This document shows, one piece after another, positions 17,282-25,606 of a stretch of 64,000 nucleotides of DNA. The stretch is from Verrucomicrobiaceae bacterium (GTDB lineage: Bacteria; Verrucomicrobiota; Verrucomicrobiia; Verrucomicrobiales; Verrucomicrobiaceae): positions 124,001 through 188,000 of the forward strand of contig JAEUHK010000124.1 of NCBI GenBank assembly GCA_016795465.1, read 5' to 3'. Both the position numbers and the translations under genes were made by a program. Position 1 is the stretch's first letter. Each line of letters begins with the position of its first letter. The notes under the pieces are model-generated. The model was given only the letters and a program-made list of their open reading frames with translations, searched no databases and had not been told where the DNA came from.

Positions 17282-17701
17282 ATGCAAATCCTGAACACCC
17301 TTCTGCCGCTGCTCGTGATCGCCGGGCTATGGCTGTTTTTCCTCAAGCGCAGTGCTTCGCTGGGCTGGAGTGCTTTTGCTCAACACCATCCTTCCGATGC
17401 GCCCATCGGCAAAGATGGCTATTCGTGCCGCTGGCTGGTTTTTCAGCCTGATAGTCCCAAAGGCCGCACGGCGGCACGTCTCACGCTCACCGCCGAGGGT
17501 GTGCTGTTCTCGGTCGAAGTGGCTGTGTTTCGCCCCTTTCATCCGCCGTTTCTGCTGCCATGGAACTCGATCCAATTTTCTAAAGACGAAAATGGAGAGC
17601 CCTGCCTGCGTGCCTTGACCAAGGCGGGCAGCCTGCTCGCCAAAGTCGATCCAGCTGCCATGCAAGCTCTGGAGACGGGCAAGCAAGCCCACGTCTCTTG
17701 A
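17282..17701 (+). CDS. Small membrane-anchored protein, function unknown
   Basis: 139 residues from ATG 17282 (MQILNTLLPLLVIAGLWLFFLKRSA), with one N-terminal transmembrane helix (about 4-20) and a soluble domain of about 115 residues. That domain contains CRWLVFQPDSPKGRTAARLTLTAEGVLFSVEVAVFRPFHPPFLLPWNSI, which looks like a PH-like or DUF-type beta fold, but I cannot name a family. Its end is 15 bp from the end of the convergent DUF1501 gene. Confidence 0.6.
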   Translation: MQILNTLLPLLVIAGLWLFFLKRSASLGWSAFAQHHPSDAPIGKDGYSCRWLVFQPDSPKGRTAARLTLTAEGVLFSVEVAVFRPFHPPFLLPWNSIQFSKDENGEPCLRALTKAGSLLAKVDPAAMQALETGKQAHVS

Positions 17702-17716
17702 AGACAGAACTCTCTC

Positions 17717-18982
17717 CTACGCAAACACCTCCATCACCGGCTTGCCTTTGTCGCCGACGGTGAAGGGGCGGTTGCTGGGGGACATTACGACTTCATCGAC
17801 GGGCAGGCCGAGGCTCCAGCCGATGGTGCTGAGGAAGTCTTGCGGGCTGACCTGCTTGTCGGCGACGGAGTTGCCCTCCTTGTCGCTGGAGCCGTGGACA
17901 TAGCCGCCTTTCACGCCGCCACCGGCGAGCAGGGTGGAGAAGACCCGAGGATGATGATCGCGGCCGGCATTGCCATTGATCTTGGGGCCGCGGCCGAACT
18001 CGGAGCAGAGCACGACGAGGGTCGAGGCGAGCAAACCACGCTGGGAGAGATCTTCGAGCAATGCGGAAAGGGCCACGTCGAGCTCGGCACCATGTTCTTC
18101 GAGGCCTTCTTCGATGTTGTTGTGCATGTCCCAGCCGCTTTTGGCCACTTCGATGTAGCGGATGCCTTTTTCGACGAGGCGACGGGCGAGCAGGCAGCCC
18201 TGGCCGAACTTGTTGCGGCCGTATTTTTCCCGCAGCGCCTCCGGCTCGTCATCGAGGCGGAAGGCTTCGAGGTCGGTGCTGGACATGATGGCCACCGTCT
18301 TGTCGTAAAACTCGGTGTAGCTCTTCACGCCGGCAGTTTGAAAACGCTCGCGGAAGCCCGCGTCGAGCTTGTCGAGCATGGCGAGGCGCTTCTGCATCAC
18401 GTCGGCACCGGCGTCGCTGCGGGAGTATTGCAATCCAGCATCGGGATCGAGGATGGGCAGCGGTGAGTAGCTGGCGGGGAAGAACCCATTGCCCGCGTTG
18501 GGCTGTCGGTTCACGCACACGCTGGAAGGCAGTGTCTTGTGACTGGCTCCGAGGAAGTTCTGCGCCCAGGCACCGATGTTCGGATGCTGGATGGTGCCGC
18601 GTTGCTCGTAGCCGGTGCGGATCAAATACTGACCGCTGGCATGCACGCCGGTTTTGGAGGTCATGCTGCGGATGATGGAAATCTTGTCGGCCTGCTTCGC
18701 GAGGTTTTGCATCGTGCCGCCCAGCTGAAACCCCGCTTTGGCCGAAACGGGCTTCACCGGCCCCTGCGTGTCGCCTTCCTTCGGATCCAGCGTGTCGATG
18801 TGGGACATGCCGCCGATCATCTGGAGGAAGATGACGTTCTTTGCTTTGCCGAAGCCGGGTCCATCAGCCGCGAATGATGTGCCACCGAGTCCGTGAAGCA
18901 CGGTGACGCCGAGAGAGGCCTTGGCCCACTTTTCGCAAAAGGAACGACGTGAGAGCGGATCGAGCTGGTTTTGGAGTTTCAT
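17717..18982 (-). CDS. DUF1501 family protein, Tat-exported
   Basis: 421 residues. The N-terminal Tat signal is LSRRSFCEKWAKASLGVTVL. Family motifs: NVIFLQMIGGMSHIDTLDPKEG, KISIIRSMTSKTGVHASGQYLIRTGYEQRG, LARRLVEKGIRYIEVAKSGWDMHNN and the C-terminal VVLCSEFGRGPKINGNAGRDHHPRVFSTLLAGGGVKGGYVHGSSDKEG. It lies downstream of a DUF1549 gene on the same strand with 160 bp between them; that gap holds a nested inverted repeat (19014-19112). The two probably form one operon and a functional pair. Confidence 0.93.
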   Translation of the reverse strand: MKLQNQLDPLSRRSFCEKWAKASLGVTVLHGLGGTSFAADGPGFGKAKNVIFLQMIGGMSHIDTLDPKEGDTQGPVKPVSAKAGFQLGGTMQNLAKQADKISIIRSMTSKTGVHASGQYLIRTGYEQRGTIQHPNIGAWAQNFLGASHKTLPSSVCVNRQPNAGNGFFPASYSPLPILDPDAGLQYSRSDAGADVMQKRLAMLDKLDAGFRERFQTAGVKSYTEFYDKTVAIMSSTDLEAFRLDDEPEALREKYGRNKFGQGCLLARRLVEKGIRYIEVAKSGWDMHNNIEEGLEEHGAELDVALSALLEDLSQRGLLASTLVVLCSEFGRGPKINGNAGRDHHPRVFSTLLAGGGVKGGYVHGSSDKEGNSVADKQVSPQDFLSTIGWSLGLPVDEVVMSPSNRPFTVGDKGKPVMEVFA

Positions 18983-19013
18983 GAGGAGGTGAAGGTCTGG
19001 GATTTAAAGAGGC

Positions 19014-19112
19014 GCGACAGCGTTTTGGAGTGCTCCAGCCCTCTGGAGCTTTTCGGAGGCCGCGAGACGTTCAAAAGCGCCGGAGGGCCGGCGCACTCCA
19101 GGACGCTGTCGC
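19014..19112. repeat. Nested inverted-repeat element between the DUF1549 and DUF1501 genes
   Basis: An outer stem GCGACAGCGT (19014-19023) pairs with ACGCTGTCGC (19103-19112) and continues as TGGAGTGC (19026-19033) with GCACTCCA (19093-19100). Inside are two perfect 7-4-7 hairpins: GCTCCAG/CTGGAGC (19032-19049) and GCGCCGG/CCGGCGC (19077-19094). The result is a branched fold. It lies in the leader of DUF1501 inside a probable operon and could be a processing or stabilising structure, or an inserted mobile palindrome. Confidence 0.85.
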
Positions 19113-19142
19113 GGCAATGGAAGAAGGCAGATGACATGACGG

Positions 19143-21221
19143 TCACTCCACAAACACAAACTCACGCGTGTTGAACAGCACCCAGCTTAAATCGCGCATC
19201 GTGAGGCCGTTGCCGAGGGCGGCGACGGCATCGGCGAGTTCGTCGGGCTTGGGTTTGCGGCTGAAGAAGCTCAGGTAAAGGCTCTCGACCTGCTGCTCGG
19301 GCGTTTTTTTCGCGGTGGAGGTCTGGATGACGAGGGAATCGTTCTGGCCGATGACCTTTTGCGCCTCGCCGTTCATGAGCATGAGCACCTGCGGGATGCT
19401 GCCTTCATCGCTGCTGCTATCGGCGATCTGGCGATCGCTTTGGCCGAACATGCGGAGGAAGTGCTGGTCCTTCTCCGGCTGCGGCAGCTCGGAGGCGCGG
19501 GCGAGCACGAGGCCGTTGCGAATGGGCGGTGTGATCTCGACGCTGTCGTCGCCATCACCCGCGGGTTGCTTCTGCTTCTTTTTGCGGTTCTTCGGGTTCG
19601 CCTTCGCGGCACCATACTGGCGCATGCCTTGCGCGGCTTTTTCGATGTCGGCTTTGAGTGATTCAGGCGTCATGCCCTCGCCAACGTTGATCTTCATGAC
19701 CTCGGCATACTTCGCGCCGCGATGAGCGTGGAATTTGTCCACATCCGCACCGACGACGAGGGTGGCGCAGGAGTCCCATGCCTGCTCGGCACTCATGCGG
19801 CGAAGCACGGGGCCGGGGAAGAGATAGGGGCCGCCATCGGCCATCTCATGGCTGGTGGCCTCGCGTTGATAAGCCTGCGTGTTGCAAAGCAGGCGCGTGA
19901 ATTGTTTGAGGTCGAACTTCAGCCGCACGATCTCGGCGGCCAGATGATGAAGCAGGGCGGGATTCACGCTGGCCTCGGGGTCGTCGAGATCAGTGACGGG
20001 CTCTTTGATGCCGACGCCAAAGATGCGCTTCCACATGCGGTTGGCGATGGTCATGGCAAAACGCGGATTGTCTGGCGAGGTCATCCACTTGGCGAACTGC
20101 GTGCGCAGATCCTCCTCGTTCTTTGTCTGCACGTTTTGGTAGGCTTTTTTCGATTTGTCGTCCGCCCAGGTGACGAGTTTGGGCTTCACGGGGTCGCCGG
20201 GCTTACCATCGCTGTATTTGTAGTCGTGCGGGAGCTTGAGGTCGTTCTCAGAGCTGTCCTCCACGGCCATCGCGTTCACGCGGAGGATGTTCTTCGCCTG
20301 CTGCTGAAGACGGCGGTCATCAAGGCTGGCCAAGGCGCGGCGCATTTCCTGCATGCCGTAACCTTTGCTGCCACGCGTGCCGAAGGTCTCGGTGGCTCCA
20401 AAGAAAGCCGCCATCTCGTAGAACTGACGCTGCGTCCAGTCGGCGAAGGGATGGTCGTGGCACTGGGCGCAGGAAACATTCGCGCCGAGGAAGGTGCTGA
20501 GGGTAAGCGAGAGATTATCGAGCCGCATACCAGCATCGCGCAGGAGGTAACCTGTCGCGCCGTTGTCGAGCAGCTTGCCATCGGCGGTCATCATCGTGAA
20601 GACCATCTTGTCCCAAGGCATGTTGTCGGCGATCTGGCTCTTCAACCAGTCCTGGTAGGTGTAAAAGCGGGCCTTTTGCGCCACATCGGCCACGCGGAGC
20701 ATGTCGGCGAGGTAGTTGAAGAGATGGCTGCGATAGCCTTCCGAGTTCAGCAGCTTGTCGATGACCTTCGCTCGCTTCGAAACGCTGGTGTCGTTGATGA
20801 ATTCGAGGGCTTCCTCGCGTGTCGGGATGCGCCCGGCGATGTCGAGATACACGCGGCGCACGAATTGCTCATCCGAGGCAAGCGGGTTCGGCTTCTGGCC
20901 TGCTTTGGCCAAGCCGCCATCGACGAGCATGTCGATGCGAGCGGCCGCCTGCGCGAGATTCGGGTCCGCCGGGATGCCGAGGCCCTCGGGCTTCAGTGTC
21001 TTCGCAGCTTGTTGGTCGGCCGGGCTGAGCTTGTCGATCGGCAGACGGTAAACGTAGCCATTGCGCACCTGGAGGAAGACCTGGCCGTTTTCGATGCCGC
21101 GAAAGGTCGCCTCCAGCTTGCGTCCCTGCGCATCGGTCCAGGTGCGGTAGGTCTCGCCTTCCGCCCGCAGGCCGGAGGAGAGCAAAACGAAGGCGAGGAG
21201 AGGGAGGAGGCGCGTCTTCAT
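19143..21221 (-). CDS. DUF1549/DUF1553 protein with N-terminal SHD1-like domain
   Basis: 692 residues with a signal peptide (MKTRLLPLLAFVLLSSGLRA). Next comes an SLA1-homology-1-like region (RTWTDAQGRKLEATFRGIENGQVFL, about 25-70), common in planctomycete/verrucomicrobial exported proteins. DUF1549 follows (about 85-300; FVRRVYLDIAGRIPTREEALEF, and CAQCHDHPFADWTQRQFYEMAAFFG as the single CxxCH), then DUF1553 (about 380-690; PRFAMTIANRMWKRIFGVGIKEPVTD, LLCNTQAYQRE). Unlike the gene at 1321 it lacks the N-terminal PSCyt1 cytochrome domain. Upstream partner of the DUF1501 gene at 17717. Confidence 0.92.
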   Translation of the reverse strand: MKTRLLPLLAFVLLSSGLRAEGETYRTWTDAQGRKLEATFRGIENGQVFLQVRNGYVYRLPIDKLSPADQQAAKTLKPEGLGIPADPNLAQAAARIDMLVDGGLAKAGQKPNPLASDEQFVRRVYLDIAGRIPTREEALEFINDTSVSKRAKVIDKLLNSEGYRSHLFNYLADMLRVADVAQKARFYTYQDWLKSQIADNMPWDKMVFTMMTADGKLLDNGATGYLLRDAGMRLDNLSLTLSTFLGANVSCAQCHDHPFADWTQRQFYEMAAFFGATETFGTRGSKGYGMQEMRRALASLDDRRLQQQAKNILRVNAMAVEDSSENDLKLPHDYKYSDGKPGDPVKPKLVTWADDKSKKAYQNVQTKNEEDLRTQFAKWMTSPDNPRFAMTIANRMWKRIFGVGIKEPVTDLDDPEASVNPALLHHLAAEIVRLKFDLKQFTRLLCNTQAYQREATSHEMADGGPYLFPGPVLRRMSAEQAWDSCATLVVGADVDKFHAHRGAKYAEVMKINVGEGMTPESLKADIEKAAQGMRQYGAAKANPKNRKKKQKQPAGDGDDSVEITPPIRNGLVLARASELPQPEKDQHFLRMFGQSDRQIADSSSDEGSIPQVLMLMNGEAQKVIGQNDSLVIQTSTAKKTPEQQVESLYLSFFSRKPKPDELADAVAALGNGLTMRDLSWVLFNTREFVFVE

Positions 21222-21327
21222 GGCTTGGTGGCCGCCTTTAACGATGAGCCTGCGGGCAAGTTGCGCCTATTTTGCAGCCCGTGCGGCCATGGTTGACGTC
21301 TGTCACAGGCTCCAGCTAGTCTGGCGC

Positions 21328-22866
21328 ATGCTCCGATCCCACCTCCTCGCCGCACTCGCCTGCACCTGCTCTCTCACGCTTTTCGCCCAAGAAGCTCCCA
21401 AACCCGAAAACAAGCCCACCGAGAAGAAGGAGGAGAAAAAAGACGCGAAGCCTGCCGAGGCCAAAAAAGAGGAGTCGAGCACAACAAACGGCTCCGTGAC
21501 CATCAACGGCAAGGAAGTGAAGTACAAGGCCACCGCGGCCATGCTGCCCATCCTCCGCCCCGATAACAAACCAGCGGCGCAGATCTTCCACGTGGCCTAC
21601 ACCGCTGAGGGTGGTGATCCGAAGACACGGCCCGTCACCTTCTGCTTCAACGGCGGCCCCGGCAGCAGCAGCGTGTGGCTGCATCTCGGCGCCTTTGGCC
21701 CAAAGCGGGTGAACCTGCCGCCGGATGGCCTCACGCCGCCAAAGCCGCCCGGCGGCCTCGTGCCGAATGAGTTCTCGCTGCTCAGCGATACCGATCTCGT
21801 CTTCATCGACCCGGTGAACACCGGCTTCTCGCAGGCCACCGATCCGCAGAAGGTCAGCGAATTCCTCGGCGTGCGCGAGGACATCCAGGCCGTGGCCGAA
21901 TTCATCCGCCTGTGGCTCACCCGCGAGAAGCGCTGGCTCTCGCCGAAATTCATCGCAGGCGAAAGCTACGGCGGCATCCGCGGCGGCGGCCTCGCCGAGC
22001 ACCTCGCCTCGAAGCATCGCATCTACCTCAACGGCCTCATCATCGTCTCCGGCCTGCTCGATTACGACACGCTCACCGGCACCACTTTGAATGATCTGCC
22101 GAATCAAGTGCTCCTGCCGGCTCTCGCCGCCGTGGCGCACTACCACAAGAAGCTCCCGCCGGACCTGCAAAACGCCCCGCGTGACAAAGCGATCGCCGAG
22201 GCACGTGAGTTTGCCTACCGCGACTATGCTTACGCCCTTCACATGGCCCGCGACCTGCCCAAAGCAGAGCGCGACAAGACCGTGAAGAAGCTCGCCCGCC
22301 TCACCGGCCTGCCTGAGAAGCTCATCGACGATCACAACATGCTTATCAGCGGCGGTTTGTTCCGCGAGCACCTGCTGCGCGATCAAAAGCTCGTCCTCGG
22401 TGCTTACGATGCGCGTGTCACCGGCCGCGATTCCGACACCTCGGAAAACTATCCCGAGATCGATCCCTTCATGAATGTCGTCGGCGGCATCGCCGCGGCC
22501 AGCATGAACGCCTACCTGCGCGAGGAGCTGAAATTTGAGCGTGACCTGCCTTACGAGGCCCTCAAGCCGCAGCCCGGCTGGAACCACGGCCAGGGGAACA
22601 ACTACACGAGCGTCAATCACGACCTCGCCAAGGCCATGATGGGCAATCCGCACCTTCACGTCCTCGCCCTCATGGGCTGGGCGGACCTCGTCACGCCGCC
22701 GGACAACATGGTGCACAGCCTCCGCCACCTCAGCATCCCCGCCGAGCTGAGAAAAAACATCCACACGGCCGAATACGACGCAGGACACATGATGTACACC
22801 AACCAGCCCGACATGAAGAAGATGCACACCGACATCGCGGCCTTCATCGCGGCCTGCTTGAAGTAG
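21328..22866 (+). CDS. Serine carboxypeptidase (peptidase S10), exported
   Basis: 512 residues from ATG 21328, which gives a clean signal peptide (MLRSHLLAALACTCSLTLFAQ); the longer frame from 21220 would enter the divergent promoter. A Lys/Glu-rich spacer (about 25-52) precedes the alpha/beta-hydrolase domain. Landmarks are FCFNGGPGSSSVWLHLG (oxyanion region), FIAGESYGGIRGG (nucleophile Ser near 213), LMGWADLVTPPDN (Asp) and YDAGHMMYTNQ (His), the complete S10 triad. It removes C-terminal residues from peptides outside the cytoplasm. Divergent from the DUF1549 gene; 106 bp lie between the starts. Confidence 0.93.
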   Translation: MLRSHLLAALACTCSLTLFAQEAPKPENKPTEKKEEKKDAKPAEAKKEESSTTNGSVTINGKEVKYKATAAMLPILRPDNKPAAQIFHVAYTAEGGDPKTRPVTFCFNGGPGSSSVWLHLGAFGPKRVNLPPDGLTPPKPPGGLVPNEFSLLSDTDLVFIDPVNTGFSQATDPQKVSEFLGVREDIQAVAEFIRLWLTREKRWLSPKFIAGESYGGIRGGGLAEHLASKHRIYLNGLIIVSGLLDYDTLTGTTLNDLPNQVLLPALAAVAHYHKKLPPDLQNAPRDKAIAEAREFAYRDYAYALHMARDLPKAERDKTVKKLARLTGLPEKLIDDHNMLISGGLFREHLLRDQKLVLGAYDARVTGRDSDTSENYPEIDPFMNVVGGIAAASMNAYLREELKFERDLPYEALKPQPGWNHGQGNNYTSVNHDLAKAMMGNPHLHVLALMGWADLVTPPDNMVHSLRHLSIPAELRKNIHTAEYDAGHMMYTNQPDMKKMHTDIAAFIAACLK

Positions 22867-22883
22867 GTCATCGAACCCTCGCA

Positions 22884-23618
22884 ATGCCCGATGCCACCAC
22901 CAGCGCCCTGCTTTCCGCCCGCGAACGTCCCGCACGCCCGCATGTGATGCTCCAGCGCTGGGAGCGGCTCGCCTTCCTGCACTGGCGCTGGGACCCGGAT
23001 GTCATCCAGCGCACGCTGCCACCGGGCCTGACGGTGGATACCTTCCAAGACTCCGCGTGGCTGGCCATCGTGCCGTTTTTCATGCGCGGCATCCGCCCGC
23101 GATTCTGCCCGCCCATGCCCGGCATCAGCGATTTTTTGGAGCTGAACGTGCGCACCTATGTCCGCGATGCGCAGGGCAGGCATGGCGTTTGGTTCTACTC
23201 GCTCGATTGCGATCAACCGCTCGCCGTGTGGACCGCCCGCACCTTCTTCCACCTGCCCTACCAGCACGCCCGCATGTCTGCTGAAGTGAGCGGACAAAGC
23301 GTGGACTACCACTGCCGGCGACGCGACGCGCCTGCCAACAGCCGCTTCACCTGGTCTCTCAGCTCACAAACTCGTCACGCAGAGCCCGGCACGCTCGAGT
23401 TCTTCCTCGCCGAGCGCTACCTGCTGCTCTCGCAGACAACTCGCGGCCTGCGTTGCGGCCAGGTGCATCACACACCGTATCCGCTGGCGGAGGTGACGCT
23501 CGATTCGTGGGATGTGAACCCGCTGCTCCAAGCCGGTTTCGAGGACCCCAAACGCCCGCCAGACCATGTGATCGGCTCGCCAGGCGTCGATGTGCTCATC
23601 TATGCGCTCACGCCGTGA
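22884..23618 (+). CDS. DUF2071 (YqjF-like) family protein
   Basis: A 244-residue soluble protein. RPHVMLQRWERLAFLHWRWDPDVIQRTLPPGLTVDTFQDSAWLAIVPFFM at the N-terminus and FLELNVRTYVRDAQGRHGVWFYSLDCDQ in the middle match the DUF2071 pattern; HTPYPLAEVTLDSWD is the usual late motif. The family is related to the acetoacetate decarboxylase fold but has no proven reaction. It starts 17 bp after the carboxypeptidase gene, so it is probably co-transcribed. Confidence 0.85.
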   Translation: MPDATTSALLSARERPARPHVMLQRWERLAFLHWRWDPDVIQRTLPPGLTVDTFQDSAWLAIVPFFMRGIRPRFCPPMPGISDFLELNVRTYVRDAQGRHGVWFYSLDCDQPLAVWTARTFFHLPYQHARMSAEVSGQSVDYHCRRRDAPANSRFTWSLSSQTRHAEPGTLEFFLAERYLLLSQTTRGLRCGQVHHTPYPLAEVTLDSWDVNPLLQAGFEDPKRPPDHVIGSPGVDVLIYALTP

Positions 23619-23627
23619 TGGCATGGC

Positions 23628-24221
23628 TCATTCCGGCCGCTTCATGAAGACGGAGATCGGCGTTTCCACGACCGGCTTCACAACGCGGAGCTTTTTGTCC
23701 GCCGAAGACAGTTCTTTGTCGCCTTGCAGATACTCCGGGATGTCTTCGGTGCTGGGATTGAAGCGCAGGCTGACTTTGCCAGCGAGCTTCCCACCTTCGA
23801 AGTTCGCATAGCCACCGTAGTCCCAGGCAAAGCCGGAGATCTTGAAAGGCTTGCCGTTGATCTTTTCGACCTCTTCGAGGGTCATGCCGGTCTTCAGGCC
23901 GTTTTCAAATTTCCACGCCGTGCCGATGACATGCACATCGAAGACCACTTTCTTCTTCTCGTTCTCCGGGTCCCAGATCACCTCCAGCTCGCGGTCGGTA
24001 TCGGCAAACAATCGCGCACCGGGAATCGTCTCGCCCTCGGCCCCGGGGATGTCTTCGTGCTTCACGTTGGCTTTGCCATAGGCGCGTTCCAGTTCGGTGG
24101 CGGTCATGCCGGGCTTGATGAGGCCCACACGTTTGCCAAGCACGATGGTGTTGTCGGCCGCGTCTTGGGCTTGGGCAGAAACAGCAGCGAAGGCGAACAG
24201 AAGGCAGAAGAGCATGCGCAT
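23628..24221 (-). CDS. Secreted protein of unknown function
   Basis: 197 residues with a signal peptide (MRMLFCLLFAFAAVSAQAQ). Two repeated-looking segments, VGLIKPGMTATELERAYGKANVKHEDI and NGLKTGMTLEEVEKINGKPFKISGF, resemble the 'G-x-x-GMs-xxEvxxxlGxP' pattern of small periplasmic SmpA/BamE-like domains, so a double BamE-like fold is possible. No catalytic residues are evident. The ends of this gene and DUF2071 converge with 9 bp between them. Confidence 0.7.
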   Translation of the reverse strand: MRMLFCLLFAFAAVSAQAQDAADNTIVLGKRVGLIKPGMTATELERAYGKANVKHEDIPGAEGETIPGARLFADTDRELEVIWDPENEKKKVVFDVHVIGTAWKFENGLKTGMTLEEVEKINGKPFKISGFAWDYGGYANFEGGKLAGKVSLRFNPSTEDIPEYLQGDKELSSADKKLRVVKPVVETPISVFMKRPE

Positions 24222-24259
24222 GTTTAAATCTCACCGGATGGCCGAAAAAAATCCAGCGC

Positions 24260-25606
24260 TCAAAATGGCCATTTCTTCGTCCGCCAGCTCCAGACGAGAA
24301 ACACGCCGCAACCGGCCATCAAGGCCATGCCGCCCGCGGCAAGCAGGTCTTCGCCCGTCGTGAAAAGCAGGTACATCCAGCCGACGAGCGCCAGCAGGGC
24401 CGGCAGCGGATACAGCCACATTCGGAAGGGACGCTCCATTTGCGGCTTCAGCGTGCGCAGCAACACCAGCGCCCCGATTTGACCCGCAAACTGCACCACG
24501 ATGCGTGTGGTGAGCAGCGCATCAATCAGCGTGCCGAGCTTCACAAACGTGGCCGCGGCGGCGATGAGGCCCACGACGACCAGCGAGACATGCGGGAAGC
24601 CCAGTCGTGGATGCACCTTGCCAAACACGCGGAAGAAGCTGCCATCCCGCGCCGCGGCATACGGGATGCGCGAGTAGCCCAGCAGCATCGCAAAACAGCA
24701 TGCCACCATCGTCCACAGCACCAGTACGGTGAAAAGCTGCGCGAAGTCACTTCCGTAAATCTTCGCCATCATCATCGTGACGACCGGCTTGCTCACGTTT
24801 TCCGCGCTCGCGAACTCCCGCCAGGGCACCACGCCGATGATTGAAAGGTTCACCGCCAGATAGATCAGCGCCACGAGCACGAGCGAAAGCATCACCGCGC
24901 GAGGGATCACGCGACCGGGCTGCTTCACCTCGTCGCCGATGAAGCAGATGTCGTAGTAGCCGAGGTAGTCGTAGATGCCAATGCGGGCCGCCGCCCCCAG
25001 CGCCACCCATTTCGCCCCATCAAAGGTCCACGCGTCCTCCGGGAACTCGAAGGCGATCTTCGCATCGAAATGCATCGCGCCCGTCACGACCACCACCGCC
25101 ATCGCCAGCAAGGCTCCCGCCCAGAGCGTGACGGTGATCTTGCCGATCGATTCAATGCGCCGGTAGAGCAAAAAGATCACCAGCAAGCCCACGCCAGCAC
25201 CTGCGCATAGTCGAGTGAAGTCGCTGCTCTCCGGCCAGAGCGGTTGAAGATACTGCGCCACGCCCACATAAGCCGTCGCCAGCTCCAGCGGGCCGCTGAG
25301 GATGAACTGCCAGATGAAAAGGAAGCCCATGAAGCGACCCCAGGTCTCGCGACCATAGCCTTCGCGGAGGTACACATACGATCCGCCGGACTTTTGCAGT
25401 GCCGCACCGAGCTCGCTCCACACAAGGCCGTCCGCCAAAGCCACGATCAAGGCCACGCCCCAGCCCAGCATCGACTGCGGCCCGCCCATTGTCATCATCA
25501 GCGCCGGAATGGTGATGAAAGGACCGGCACCGAGCATGTTCGACATGTTCAGCGCCGTGGCCTGCAGCAGGCCAAAACGACGTTCGGGTTCTTGAGGGGC
25601 GTTCAT
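24260..25606 (-). CDS. APC-family amino-acid permease
   Basis: 448 residues with about twelve hydrophobic segments. The start region GLLQATALNMSNMLGAGPFITIPALMM is the APC signature of TM1 with its unwound glycines, and GGSYVYLREGYGRETWGRFMGFLFIWQFI is the TM3 region. It would be a proton- or sodium-coupled amino-acid importer in the cytoplasmic membrane; substrate not predictable. The start codon overlaps the stop of the upstream glycosyltransferase gene by ATGA, indicating translational coupling. Confidence 0.9.
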   Translation of the reverse strand: MNAPQEPERRFGLLQATALNMSNMLGAGPFITIPALMMTMGGPQSMLGWGVALIVALADGLVWSELGAALQKSGGSYVYLREGYGRETWGRFMGFLFIWQFILSGPLELATAYVGVAQYLQPLWPESSDFTRLCAGAGVGLLVIFLLYRRIESIGKITVTLWAGALLAMAVVVVTGAMHFDAKIAFEFPEDAWTFDGAKWVALGAAARIGIYDYLGYYDICFIGDEVKQPGRVIPRAVMLSLVLVALIYLAVNLSIIGVVPWREFASAENVSKPVVTMMMAKIYGSDFAQLFTVLVLWTMVACCFAMLLGYSRIPYAAARDGSFFRVFGKVHPRLGFPHVSLVVVGLIAAAATFVKLGTLIDALLTTRIVVQFAGQIGALVLLRTLKPQMERPFRMWLYPLPALLALVGWMYLLFTTGEDLLAAGGMALMAGCGVFLVWSWRTKKWPF

